Below are positions 10,899 to 23,200 of a DNA stretch of 64,000 nucleotides, piece after piece. Every line of letters begins with the position of its first letter. Position 1 is the stretch's first letter. Source of the DNA: Chelydra serpentina (Eukaryota > Chordata > Testudines > Chelydridae); the NCBI GenBank assembly GCA_037349315.1, contig JBAIAC010000156.1, positions 682,001-746,000 on the forward strand, read 5' to 3'. Under the pieces are notes generated by a model, which made no database searches, had not been told where the DNA came from, and was given only the letters and a program-made list of their open reading frames with translations. Both the position numbers and the translations under genes were made by a program.

Positions 10899-12762
10899 GG
10901 GGGGAGGGATAGCTAAATGCTTTTTTTGCCTCTGTCTTCACAGACAAGGTCAGCTCCTAGGCGACTGCACTCCGCAGCACGGTCTGGGGAGGAGGTGACC
11001 AACCCTCTGTGGAGAAAGAAGTAGTTCGGGACTATTTAGAAAAGCTGGACGAGCACAAGTCCATGGGGCCGGATGCACTGCATCCGAGGGTGCTAAAGGA
11101 GTTGGCCGATGTGATTGCAGAGCCATTGGCCATTATCTTTGACAAATCATGGCAATCGGGGGAGGTCCCGGATGACTGGAAAAAAGCTAATGTAGTGCCC
11201 ATCTTTAAAAAAGGGAAGAAGGAAGATCCGGGGAACTACAGGCCAGTCAGTCTCACCTCAGTCCCTGGAAAAATCATGGAACAGGTCCTCAAGGAATCAA
11301 TTCTGAACCACTTAAAGGAGGGGAAAGTGGTCAGGAACAGTCAGCATGGATTCACCAAGGGCAAGTCATGCCTGACTAACCTAATTGCCTTCTATGATGA
11401 GATAACTGGCTCTGTGGATGAGGGGAAAGCAGTGGATGTGCTATTTCTTGACTTTAGCAAAGCTTTTGATACAGTCTCCCACAGTGTTCTTGCCAGCAAG
11501 TTAAAGAAGTATGGGCTGGATGAATGGACAGTAAGGTGGATAGAAAACTGACTGGATGGTCGCGCTCAATGGGTAGTGATCAATGGCTCCATGTCTAGTT
11601 GGCAGCCGGTATCAAGTGGAGTGCCCCAAGGGTCGGTGCTGGGGCCGGTTTTGTTCAATATCTTCATCAACAATCTGGAGGATGGTGTGGACTACACCCT
11701 TAGCAAGTTTGCACATGACACTAAACTGGGAGGAGTGGTTGATACGCTGGAGGGTAGGGATAGGATACAGAGGGACCTAGACAAATTAGAGGATTGGGCC
11801 AAAAGAAATATGATGAGGTTCAACAAGGACAAATGCACTTAGGACGGAAGAATCCCATGCACTGCTATAGACTAGGGACCGAATGGCTGGGCAGCGGTTC
11901 TGCAGAAAAGGACCTAGGGGTTACAGTGGACGAAAAGCTGAATATGAGTCAACAGTGTGCCCTTGTTGCCAAGAAGGCTAATGGCATTTTGGGCTGTATA
12001 AGTAGGGGCATTTCCAGCAGATCGAGGGACGTGATTATTCCCCTCTATTCGGCACTGGTGAGGCCTCATTTGGAGTACTGTGTCCAGTTTTGGGCCCCAC
12101 ACTACAAGAAGGATGTGGATAAATTGGAAAGAGTCCAGCGGAGGGCAACAAAAATGATTAGGGGGCTGGAGCACATGACTTATGAGGAGAGGCTGAGGGA
12201 ACTGGGATTGTTTAGCCTGCAGAAGAGAAGAATGAGGGGGGATTTGATAGTTGCTTTCACCTGAAAGGGGGTTCCAAAGAGGATGGATCTAGGCTGTTCT
12301 CAGTGGTAGAAGATGACAGAACAAGGAATAATGGTCTCAAGTTGCAGAGGGGGAGGTTTAGGTTGGATATTAGGAAAAACTTTTTCACTAGTAGGGTGGT
12401 GAAGCACTGGAATAGGTTACCTAGGGTGGTGGTGGAATCTCCTTCCTTAGAGGTTTTTAAGGTCAGGTTTGACAAAGCCCTGGCTGGGATGATTTAGTTG
12501 GGTTGGTCCTGCTTTGAGCAGGGGGTTGGACTAGATGACCTCCTGAGGTCCCTTCCAACCCTGAGATTCTATGATTCTATGATTTGAGCATTGGCCTGCT
12601 AAACCCAGGGCTGTGAGTTCAATCCTTGAGGGGGCCACTTAGGGATCCGGGGCAAAAAATCTGTCAGGGGACAGTACTTGGTCCTGCTAGTGAAGGCAGG
12701 GGACTGGACTTGATGACCTTTCAAGGTCATTCCAGTTCTAGGAGATTGGCATATCTCCAATT
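10899..12762 (+). mobile_element. Cry-type tRNA-derived SINE, split by a CR1
   Basis: The SINE head ggggggagggatagct (10899-10914) is separated by a CR1 from the rest of the SINE (12583-about 12762). That part reads tttgagcattggcctgctaa, a degenerate box B around gtgagttcaatcc, and a CR1-like 3' domain (gatgacctttcaaggtc, tctaggagattgg). The tRNA-derived head and CR1-type tail are those of the tortoise Pol III SINE. It is inserted in the linker between Gypsy integrase and RT. Confidence 0.78.
10915..12582 (+). mobile_element. CR1 LINE, 5'-truncated, RT broken
   Basis: It begins in the EN-RT linker (ATGCTTTTTTTGCCTCTG, translated AFFASVF in better copies) and runs through RT to a 3' end of ATTCTATG repeats. 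RT motifs include [31 protein letters not shown] and [24 protein letters not shown] to TGA change at 11549-11551 stops the frame. The catalytic ADD reads AHD. A deletion/frameshift occurs after NKDKCT near 11840. Confidence 0.92.
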
Positions 12763-12770
12763 TTTTGTTT

Positions 12771-13990
12771 TCACTTCTGCAGCGTTGACAACGCTTCCTT
12801 CCTTTCGACTGGTGTCAGCTGACTACAGATTTCTAGACTTTCCAGCGTTGACCCATCTTGGCATTCAGCCATCAGATCAGGGAGTAGGTGTGCCTCAGTT
12901 TCCCCTTCAACACAACAGATCATGTTTACCCCGGCCACTCTACTGTGATAGGCCTTGAGTCTATTTACATGTACCAGTTGGGGCACAACACCATCCAAGG
13001 GCTTTTTAACTGCATAAGCATCCTCATTCGCCACTTCCACCACTTCAAAGGGCCCCTCCCAGAAGTTTTGCATCTTGAACTTTTTGGCAGGGCTAAGTAC
13101 CATGACCAAATCCCCTACGTCAAAAGTGCGCTTACAATAATTTTTATTGTACCACTCCTTTTGCTTGGCCTGACTACTCTGGATGTTGTTTTGGACAATT
13201 TCCATAATGTCTTTCAACTCCCTTCTGAACCTCTGGATATAATCAGTCACGGGTTTTCCCTTACCGTGTTGCACCCTTCCCAGGTATCCCGGATGAGATT
13301 GAGAGGTCCCCTCACCTTCCTCCCATACAGAAGGTCAAATGGGGGGAAATCCCGTGGACTCTTGGGATACCTCCCTGTAGGCATACAGTAGGAATGTCAA
13401 TAGCTCGTCCCAACTCTGGCCCCTTTTCTTGGTATACATCCCCAGCATGGATTTTAGGGTCCCATGGAATCTTTCCACCAGCCCATTGGCCTGAGGGTGG
13501 TAGGGGGCTGTTTTAAGCTGTTTCACTCCGCACACCTTCCATAGCTCATTGAACAACTGAGACATAAAGTTTGCCCTCTGATCAGACAAAATCTCCTTAG
13601 GGAAGCCCACTCTGCTGAATATGGTGAGCAAGGCTCTTGCCACTGTCTCGGCTTCTATGTTAGACAGTGCAATTGCCTCCGGGGACTGAGTGGTGAAGTC
13701 AACTACCACCAAGATATACTTGTTCCCCCTCTGAGTGGGGCGTGGTATAGGACCCACTATGTCTATTGCCACCCTTTGGAACGCCTCCTGGATGATGGGC
13801 AAGGGATGCAGCGGAGCCTTCTGGGGTCCCCCCGGCTTCTTCCTCTCCTAACACACCACACAAGTCCTACAATAATCCCTCATGTCATTCTGTATCCCTG
13901 GCCAGTAGAAATTCTTCCTCAGCCTGTCATACGTCCTCTGTACCCCCAAGTGACCAGCAAAGGGACTGTCGTGTGCTACCAGCACTAATT
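12771..13990 (-). pseudogene. Gypsy integrase (zinc finger, core, C-terminal domain; broken)
   Basis: Minus-strand order: an H2C2-type zinc-binding stretch (HDSPFAGHLGVQRTYDRL ... CRTCVVC, about 13980-13850), then the core with VAIDIVGPIP, LSDQRANFMSQLFNELWK and YHPQANGLVERFHGTLK. The C-terminal module is DVGDLVMVLSPAKKFKMQNF. The DDE residues are recognisable. At least one frameshift or stop separates 13335 from 13274, and another lies near 13850. The linker QLTPVERKEALSTLQK follows and leads toward the RT. Confidence 0.87.
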
Positions 13991-14512
13991 CCCCCCGGTG
14001 TTGGCTGGGTACAACCAATTGCTTATAGGGTTGACCGGGACCCTGGTTTTTTTCCTACAGGGGCCTCCCTATACAGTTTCCCGTCCTCTTCAAAAAATTT
14101 CTTTCCCCCGACCTTCCTGGGGTTGCCGCCGAGATACTCTTCCTTATACTCTCAAGGGAGGGGTCTGCTCTTTGTTTAGATGCAAATTCCTGACAGACAA
14201 CCCTTGAGATAGCATCCCCGTCCCTGGGCACTGACTGCATCTCTGCCCCCACCCCTGGGAGCCTATTGTCTTCATCCGGGCAGAGGCCTGGCTCTACCTG
14301 TCCCATACTTGGAAGTACCCCGCCTCCATGCACTGTCCTGTCAGTGGAACCCTCCCCCAACTCCTCTGTGGGTTCTAAGGTCCCCGCCCCATCCCTGGGG
14401 ACTTTCTTCAATACACCCACCCCCGTGTTCCCTGGGGCAGGATGTGTTGGCTGTTCAGCTGCATCAGACCTATAGCCATCAGCTGGAACAGCCTCCCCCT
14501 CTAGGAGCCCCT
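13991..14512 (-). pseudogene. Gypsy pol segment between protease and integrase
   Basis: An open minus-strand frame at 14420-14055 ends SLESIRKSISAATPGRSG, which resembles the variable linker just upstream of the integrase zinc finger in retroelements. No catalytic motif is seen. It is interrupted on the right by the inserted solo LTR. The assignment rests on position. Confidence 0.5.
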
Positions 14513-15650
14513 TGTGATGGTGTTCCCCATAAAACTTTATGGGGAGATGCTTATAAATGTATATATGTAACTAGAATATGTTTTATGCTACATGTGCCAT
14601 GTAACATATCTCGGTGAAAGTTATGACCTACTGAATTTATTCCTCCTGTTTGTATGCATGTATCATTGTTGTAGTTGGAGTTATGAAGATTGGTTTTATA
14701 TTTGCTGGTTTTGTACATAGCCTTTGTATGTGCATGGGATCATCTTTGGAGCAGAATGTGCCTGTTAAGTACGAGCACTTAACAGACAAAAGACGTTGCA
14801 GACCCCAATCCACATTGGGGCTGGGTCTGGAATGCAACTGGTTAGGCTGGTTGCCGAAGGGTGCATGGACAGCTGACTTGCCCAGGTGATCCCCAAACTC
14901 CATGGTAACAGGATGTTACACAGGGAGGGGGAAAAGACTATAAAAGCCCGGGGGAGACCCTTCCATTTTGTCTTCAGCTGGCTAAAGGGAGAGGCTCTCC
15001 ACCCCCCCAAGGACATTCCTGAGGGGAACTGAACAAAGGACAAAGACACTAGGGGGTGTGAGCGACTGCTGGACCCAGGCTAATTCTACAGCCTGTAAAA
15101 AGGAAAATATCCGAATCTGGTGAGGCTTTTATCTGTGTTAACTTTGAATAGACATAGACGTGCGTGTTTTATTTTATTTTACTAAGTAATTCGCTTTGTT
15201 CTGTCTGTCATTACTTGACATCACTTAAATCCTACTTGCCGTACTTATTAAAATCACTTTTTACTCATTAAGTTTCCTGGAAAATGAGTTATTACCTGGG
15301 AAGGCAAACAGCTGTGCATATCTTTCTATCTTTGAAATAGAAGGCGAACTATTTGTGAGTTTACCCTGTATAAGCTTTATACAGGGTAAAACGGATTTAT
15401 TAAGGGTTTGAACCTCCTTGGAGTTGAGCAACTGGGTGTCAAAGGCAAGAGCGCTTCCAGGGGCCTTACAGTGGTGAGTGGACTTGGTTCGGACCTGGGT
15501 CTGTGTTTGCAGCAGATCAGTGGAATCTGGCTCAAAACAGACAGGATTCGGGAGTCCCAAGCTGGAAAAGGCCTGGAAGCAGGGGCAGAAGTAGCCTTGG
15601 CACACCAGGTGGCAGCACCAAGCAGGTCTCTGTGGCCCCAACCTGTCACA
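14513..15650 (+). mobile_element. Solo LTR (Gypsy type) in opposite orientation inside the Gypsy element
   Basis: It starts tgtgatggtgttcccc and ends cccaacctgtcaca, 1138 bp. It is flanked by the 5-bp duplication cccct (14508-14512 and 15651-15655). The sequence is the reverse complement of the family at 3011-9495 and 1825-3004, and it sits in the internal region of a minus-strand relative. It is a later insertion reduced to one LTR by recombination. Confidence 0.88.
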
Positions 15651-15655
15651 CCCCT

Positions 15656-16500
15656 CACAGCCTTTCTTCATGCTGTGAGTTGCCACACTAACAGCCCTAG
15701 TTTTACTGAAAAAATCATTCCCCAGCAACATGTCCGCGGGGATGTCCTCGAGCATCCCCACCAGTAAATTACTTTCCATCCCTTCCCACTCCACATGAAC
15801 CTTAGCCAGGGACACAGGGAACTTCTGCAGCCCCACCCCCTTAATGTGGGTTGTCTGCCCCATCAGAACACTAGCATCTGTAACCTGAAACTGTTTCAAA
15901 ACCAGTTCCTTAAATTTACCATAATTGGAGGCATCACCAATGGGCATCTTATTGAATATGTCCAGAGCTCTGTCAGTCAATTTTGCTATCAATGTGGTCA
16001 TCTTTTGATCTTCAGGGATCACATGGAGGGTGCACAGTCTCTCAAAGGTGATGAAATATTCAGCTATATCACTGGATTCATCATACTGTGGGCATAGTCA
16101 CTCCCATTTGTGGATTTTTGGGGAAGTGGAGCCAGCAGCTGAAGGGTTTTGTTCTCTTCAACTCTGAAACAGTCAGTTCATGCTTCTGGGCCTCCATAGC
16201 TCTCTTGTGGGCCATCTCCTCTGCCTCAACAGCTCTCTTGAGGGCAAAATCCTCTCATTCAACAGCTCTCTTGTGGGCCATCTCCTCCCTGGTTTTTTCT
16301 GCTTCCATAGCTCTCTTGTGGGCAGCCTCCTGTGCCTCAACAGCTCTCTTGTGGGCCATCTCCTCTGCACTAATTTCCAATTGATGTAATTCCATCCGTC
16401 TCTTATGTTCATTTTCTTTCTCTGTTGCTTCCAGTCTAGCCAGCTCTAGTTTAGTAGTTGCTTCACTGGCAGTCATTTTCCTGCTGTCTAGTGCTGGGCC
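15656..16500 (-). pseudogene. Gypsy gag and protease end (broken)
   Basis: The first part is a charged coiled coil with near-repeats of AHKRAVEAQEAAHKRAME (16476-16255). Next comes a capsid-like stretch (KMTTLIAKLTDRALDIFNKM), then a protease end with VGMLEDIPADMLLGNDF. Stops and frameshifts separate the segments. A short motif (ISAEEMAHKRAVEAQE) repeats within the coil. Confidence 0.7.
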
Positions 16501-16794
16501 ACGCCCCTCTGCAGTTCACTGAAACTGGGATGCACTCAGCTCAGGGGCTTTTTAGTTAAGAGAGACTTTCCCAGTGCCCAGTGTTTAGCCTTTCTGGACA
16601 ATTTGCAACTTGTGCAATTCTAGCCTCTTCTGATCTTCACTCTGACTTATTCTGCTTCTTTTTCTGTCCCTACTTCCCTTACCCGAAATAAGCAAACAGA
16701 AAATAACAAACCAGTAACCACTTTGTCTGTTTTCCAGCCACCACACTTAAAACTCACTTAAAATCACTACCAGTGTCTCAAAGCATGTTTTATG
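16501..16794 (-). other. Probable 5' untranslated region of the Gypsy element
   Basis: This AT-rich sequence without coding motifs lies between the gag start and the LTR remnant. A primer-binding site next to a full 5' LTR is not present, consistent with loss of that LTR. Confidence 0.4.
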
Positions 16795-16844
16795 CTACAT
16801 TTATAAGCATCTCCCCATAAAGCCTTATGGGGTACACCATCACA
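16780..16844. repeat. Rearranged LTR remnant
   Basis: Positions 16785-16798 (tgttttatgctaca) match the plus-oriented LTR near 14579. Positions 16795-16844 (ttataagcatctccccat ... accatcacac) match the minus-oriented LTR end near 9450-9495. A short inversion junction therefore joins two orientations of the same LTR. A purine tract in reverse (cccttccc) follows. Confidence 0.6.
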
Positions 16845-17077
16845 CCCTTCCCAGCGGCTATGTAGACATACCTCTAGGGGCAGGAACTGTTTCTTTGTGT
16901 TTTTTATTGTGCTTCAGTCGGTGTTGGGATTTAGAGATGCTGCTGTAAAGCAAATAATAAATTATAAACCGAGGTAACAAGCTTGGTATAAAACCTCCTT
17001 GGGGATGTGGGAATCACAGCCAGTGGGGTTTTAAATACTGACTGAATTAATCACACCAACCTTTTTGCCATTCACAG

Positions 17078-17270
17078 CTACTCCCTGATCACGCCAAGTG
17101 TCCTGCGGGTGGAGAGTGAAGAGAAGGTCGTGGTGGAAGCCCATGGTCTCAGTGACCCAATCACAGTTACAGTCACCCTGCAGAACTTCCTGCCTAAGAA
17201 ATACGTCTTATACCAGGTCCAAACCTACCTCACCCCTGAGAATGGGATGATGGGCACAGCCGTAATAAAG
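17078..17270 (+). CDS. C3: C3 exon 2 (start of beta chain, MG1)
   Basis: The acceptor is ttcacag and the donor AAG|gtgggt. One leading base (C) completes a codon split with the unseen exon 1, then the frame reads [20 protein letters not shown]. This is the mature beta-chain N-terminus and the first part of macroglobulin domain 1. The length is 193 nt. The incoming phase matches the human exon 1/2 junction. Confidence 0.95.
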
Positions 17271-20200
17271 GTGGGTAAAACTCCAGCCTTGGGTCATCCA
17301 GTGAAACAAAGGGAATCATTTTCAAGTGTCCCACTCATTTTAGAAGCCTCCAACATTTTGGTTCCCCAACTCTGCAATACTGAGACGTTCAGACTCTGTC
17401 CAGGTTGGATGTCGTTCTAAAAGAGACACTCTAGCCCAGCATGAATTTATGAGCTGGAATTGCTGGGTGAAAGTCTATGGCCTGTGTTATACATAGGGCC
17501 CTACCAAATTCACGGCTGTGAAAAATGCATCACAGACCGTGAAATCAGACCTCCTCTAAGGATAAGGGTCAGGGCTGGTGGTCCCCCAGCCAGGGGCTCT
17601 AACCATGCCCTTGGATCCAGTTGTTAGTCCCCTCAGGGCTTGGAAGGGACAGGACTTACTGTTCCCTTCACAGCTGCTCCCTGGGGGAGATCAGACCTAC
17701 CTCTGGGTACCTCCCCTGGCTGCAGGAAGTTCCAGTGCTGGGCAGCAGCCCCAGAGCTTCTTGCAGCCACAAGAGGTTGACAGAGGTGGAGGTGGGTCTG
17801 ATCTCCCCCGTGTTGTTGGGAATGCCCCAGCCAGGGGAGGTACACAGAGATGGGTCTGATCTCCCCTGAAGGGCAGTGGAGGGGAAAGGGAAGTCCTGTC
17901 CCTCCCCAGCCTGGCTGGGACTAGCAGCTAGGAGCCCCTGGCTGGGGCGCTCCCAGAAGCACGGGGGAGATCACACCCACCTCCACCTCTGGGAACCTCC
18001 TGCAGCTGCAGGAAGCTGACAGCAGTGCAGAAGTGAGGATGGCAATCCTATGACCCCCCCCCCCCTACAACAGGTTTGCGACCCCTCTATGAATCCCTTT
18101 TGGGTCAGGATCCTCACAGTTAGAACACCTTGAAATTTCAGATGTAAACAGCTGAGAACATGAAATTGACTAATTTTCAAATCCTAGGGCCATGAAATTG
18201 ACCAGAATGGACTACGAATTTGGTTGGGCCCTAGTTATACAGGAGGTCAGACTAGCTGATTATGTTGGTCCCTTCTGGCCGTAACATCTACGAATCTATT
18301 AATGATGGGGGATGTATAGCTAACTAGTCAGATAAGCACTGTAGGGGGTCTCTTGTTGGGGACCTAAAAACTGAGGTGCCCCAAATTAGGAGGTAGAAGA
18401 AAAAGTTGAGAGGAAGGATGGTCTAGTGGTTAGGGTGCTAGCCTGGGACTCAGAAGACCTGCATTTGATTTCCAGCTGTGTCATAGACTCTCTCCAAGTC
18501 CTTGGATAAGTCACTTAGTTGCTCTGTGCCTCAGTGTTCCCATCTGTGAAATATAGATAATATCACTTCTTTATTTTGCTGGGGGGGAGGGGACATGCTG
18601 GGAGGGAAAATGCATTAAAATTGAGGCACTTGGGTAATAATATACTGACATAGTAATAGGGGCCATATAATAACTTAAACAGATAAACTGAATCACAGTG
18701 AGATCTAACATCAAACCACATTGGATAGATATTAGTTCCGTTGCTTAATGCATGACTGGGAGATACTCAGTGTGGTGGTGGGGGCGGTACAAGAACCTGT
18801 ACTGAACAAAACATGCAAATGACATGATTGTTCATTTTTTGGCATTTTCCATTGCAAATGAAAAGAAAAAGACAATGAAATGGTTAAAGTCACAAAAGTT
18901 TTGGTTAATACCTTGGTCTTAATTCCTGTTAACACGTCAAAGCCAATTATTTGTGTGTCAGCTGACTTGGGAGCTTCTTTATTCAATGGTCCTGTCCCTC
19001 CCAAGCCCTGAGGGGACTAACAGCTGGAGCCAGGGGCATCGTAGGAGCCCCCGGATGGAGCGCCCCTGGCCCAGCCCCTTCTACTCCCCTCCAATAGCTA
19101 GTTTCTGTGGTCAGCTACATAACCATTTGCACTATGGCTCATGTTTCCACTACCTGGGAAACTTGCTCAAAGCTTGCCAAGTCCTGTCCCTAATCTGCAC
19201 TTGGCACAGCATCATTTTTGGGTGAGGTTCCCTGGTGGAGGCAGATTCTCATTTTGAGTTGATCCAAAGTCCTGGCCAGGAATAGAGAGTTAGGGGGACA
19301 GAGGGAAGGTCTCAAAGATGTTATAGTTTTAGAGAAGCACAGTAGGAATAGTTGGGAGCACATCAGTACAGTAGAACTGACTTCAGCAGGGTACCCATGG
19401 GATGCCCTTTGGTTCACAAACATTCCATATAACAGGAGGTGACCGGACAATGGGTACAGGGCCGTCCAAATGGTCTGGCCTGACTCACTGGTGGTGACCT
19501 ACGCTGATACTGCGCCATCCTGGGAATCCCCCTCCACCTGGGGTATTCCCCAATGAGGAGACCCACCATCTTATGGCAGCTGTGTAAGCTGCTGGAGGAA
19601 CTGCATGTAGAGTGGAGTAGTAAAAGGCCATGGTTTCTTATAGATTCTTTCCATGTATAACGGCATAACGAGTGGGGTCCTGCAGGGATCAGCTCTGGGT
19701 CCGGTTCTGTTCAATATCTTCATCAATGATTTAGATAATGGCATGGAAAGTACACTTACAAAGTTAGCAGACGATACCAAGCTGGGAGGGTTTGCAAGTG
19801 CTTTGAAGGATAGAATTAAAATTCAAAATCATCTGGACAAACTGGAGAAATGGTCTGAAGTAAATAGGATGAAAATAATAAGGACAAATGCAAAGTACTC
19901 CACTTAGGAAGGAACAATCAGTTGCACATGTACAAAATAGAAAATGACTGCCTAGGAAGGAGTACTGCGGAAAGGGATCTGGGGGTCATAATGGATCACA
20001 AGCTAAATATGAGTCAACAGTGTAACACTGTTGCAAAAAAAGCAAGCATCATTCTGGGATGCATTAGCAGGAGTATTGTAAGCAAGTCACGAGAAGTAAT
20101 TCTTCCTCTCTATTCCACGCTGATTAGGCCTCCATGGGAGTATTGTGTCCAGTTCTGTGCGCCATATTTCAGGAAAGATGTGGACAAATTGGAGAAAGTC

Positions 20201-23200
20201 CAGAGAAGAGCAACAAAAATTATTAAAGGTCTAGAAAACATGACCTATGAGGGAAGATTGAAAAAAATTGGGTTTGGTTAGTCTGGAGAAGAGAAGACTG
20301 AGAGGGGACATGATAACAGTTTTCAAGTAGATAAAAGGTTGTTACAAGGAGGAGGGAGAAAAATTGTTCTTGTTAACCTCTGAGGATAGGACAAGAAGCA
20401 ACGGGCCTAAATTGAAGCAAGGGCGGTTTAGGTTGGACATTAGAAAAAACTTCCTAACTATCAGAGCAGTTAAGCACTGGAATAAATTGCCTAGGGAGGT
20501 TGTGGAATTTCCATCATTGGGGATTTTTAAGAGCAGGTTGGACAAACACCTGTCACGGATGGTCTAGATAATACTTAGTCCTGCCTTGAGTGAGGGGGAC
20601 TGGACTAGATGACCTCTCAAGGTCCCTTCCAATTCTATGATTCTATAACTTAAGCGTCATTAACACTGCAAAGGTCTTTTGCTTAGAGCATCCCTTGTGT
20701 TGGTGAGTAAAAGCAGGAAGAACTCATCCATGCTCTTCTTCTCATGCAGGTTCCCACCAAAGACATAAATAATTATTCCAGACAAAACCAGTATGTTGTG
20801 GTCCAGGCTAAGTTCCCTCAGCAAACCCTGGAGAAAGTGGTTCTGGTCCATTTCCACAGTGGATACATCTTTATCCAGACGGATAAAACCATCTATACAC
20901 CTGGGTCTACAGGTACTGTCTTCCCCTGGTCTCTTCTAATGGGAAGGGGTGGGAGCGGCTGATGTCATGCCATATCTACAGCAAGGCTGCTGGGTCTATC
21001 CTGTGCATATTGCTTTGCTTGTTGTCTGGCTGAAGATGGAGAACAGTTGGAGCAGAGACTCTGCAACCACCAATTTGCAATATTTCACCCTTTATCATCG
21101 TCCTTGCTGGGATGTCCCATGGAGTGTTAGATACCGAAAGACTGGGTGGGCCATGGGATTGAGAATGGGTGATGGAACTTTTCAAATCCCAGTGACTGGT
21201 TCTGCTCCATCTTGTACCGAGATACATGTCCCCATCTGACGGCCGTTCCGAAGCCTGTGTGAAATAGGGGCTGCTAATCCCAGCCCATTCAGAGCAGGAA
21301 GGTCCCTTCAATGACAAAGCCCTCCCACCTGGTACTTAGGGACAGGGGAGAAAAGCAAGAGAACGCCCTAAAGAAAAAAGCCATGGGGATCTCCGACTGT
21401 AGAAAGAGGCTATTGTGAAACAACCCCTGATGGGGGGCTGATGGCTCAGATCCTCCGTGGAGTTAGGCACTGAACTCCTGTTGGTTTCAATCAGACTTAG
21501 ACATGTAAGTAGCTTTGAGGATCTGGGCCAAGGTGTCTCTCAGTTAACGACATCCCTCTCTTCTCTCTTTATTTTCTCAGTTCTCTATCGGATCTTCACC
21601 GTGGGTCACAAACTGGAACCGGTGTCTAAGACAGTGATCATGGAGTTTGAGGTGAGGTCGCTGTTCTGAGTGATCCTGTGGGGGATAGGTGGGTTTAGCC
21701 TTTTGTCTGGGTAACGCACAGCAATTTATTGTGACTGAGGAGGCTGCATAGAACCCCTGCGTGTATCAGCAACATGGTACGGATGGGATAAAAGCAAATG
21801 ATTGTCTGAGGTTTCTCCTTCCAAACCTCTTTCATGCAAATTCTCCTCCAGTCATTAGGGATTGTAGCGGTGCAGGGAATTAGCTCACCAGCCTCTGGAG
21901 CAACCCTCTGCAGGCCAGTGTCCCGCTGCCGCGGGCCCCCATGTCCCTCCTGGACCACGGTGTCTCCTTCACACTGGGGGTGCTGCCCCCTGGCAGTACC
22001 CCCACAGATCTGCTGCCTCTGCCTACCCCTTGGGCTGCCCTCTGCAACCCCAGTACCTATTTGGACTTCCACTAGGCCTGCAGCCTGGGGGTTTCCAGGC
22101 TGGAGCCCCCCAGCTCCTCTGGCCTTCCCCCAGCCCTATTCCACCCCCGGTACCTTGGTACGCTCCCAGCATCCAGGTCCCTCCCTCTCAACAGGCTAGA
22201 GAGTGTCTTTCTGCCCCTGGCTTCACTGGCTTTTATAGAGCCAGCTGGGTCTGTTTGGGGCGTTACCACAGCTGAGGCTGCCTCCCAATCAGCCCAGCTT
22301 TTCCCCTGCCCCAGCCCTCTCCCAGGACTGTCTTAAGCCCTTCCAGGCAGGAGCAGGTGACCACCCTGCTACAGGGATGTTACAAAGTTTGCAAGGGCAG
22401 CAGCCAGGCAGCTCTCGGGGAAGGTCCCGCGGTTCTGCAACGGTGTTAACACTTGAGCAAAGTTGCATAGACTTCTTCGGGAAGTGCCAGGCAGGTGGTT
22501 GTCTGGGAAGGCTGAAGATAAGGAGCCACTGCAAGGAGCCCTTTGAAGGACATGTAAACTGGTGGCAGGAACAGGGATTATAGCTCCAGGCGTTAGTCCT
22601 GTTAAGGCCCTTTCCACTGGGCTTTATGATCCATAAAATAAAGTAAACCAGCTGCAAAACCCTGGGCAATAATCACCAGGGGCACAGGCGCTGACTTCCG
22701 TCGGCGCTGGTGGGTGCTCGTGCCCCCGGCCCCGCCCCAAATCCACCCCCCGGCCCTGCCCCATTCCACCACTTCCCCAAATCCCCACCTCCTCCCCCGG
22801 GCACGCTGCATCTTCCCCCCTGCCCAGGATTGCAAGGCGGAGCCGGGCCCTCCGCCTCCCCCCCATATCCTTCCCCCGAGGCGCTGCCCCTGCGCTTTCC
22901 CCCGCCCCCACCCACGTGCTGCCGCCGATCAGCTGGAGCCGGAGGAGCCTGCGTGAGCAGAGGAAAAGCCGCTTTGGCTGCCGCGGCGCCTGGGGAAGCC
23001 GAGGTGAGCTGGGCGCGGGGGGGAGGGCTGGTGGGGAGCTGCCGGTGGGTGCTCGGCACCCACCAATTTTTCCCCATGGGTACTCCAGCCCCGGAGCACC
23101 CACGGAGTCAGCGCCTATGCCCAGGGGGTTTCCTCACCTCATCCAGCTGGGAGGGGAGAGAACACATCTGTCTCTTCAGTTCCTCTTTGACCCGTTTCCC

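Larger units (their letters stand above)
3011..16844 (-). mobile_element. Ty3/Gypsy retrotransposon with integrase upstream of RT, multiply interrupted
   Basis: This is one minus-strand LTR element. Read on the minus strand it runs gag coiled coil (about 16480), protease end (about 15760), integrase zinc finger and core (13990-13335), integrase C-terminus (to 12771), RT (10860-10372), RNase H (10300-9555), a purine tract and the 3' LTR (9495-3011). The protein linker between integrase and RT continues on both sides of the nested SINE/CR1, so these parts belong to one pol. The 5' LTR is almost entirely lost. All genes are broken by stops or frameshifts. The order IN-RT-RH is Gmr1-like; ordinary Gypsy elements have RT-RH-IN. 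Confidence 0.8.

Noticed and set aside
9555..13990. Copia-type element because integrase precedes RT
   Set aside because: RT and RNase H sequences (ASPVVLVPK, RFCVDYRKLN, VADALSR) and the integrase are Gypsy-type; only the order is Copia-like.
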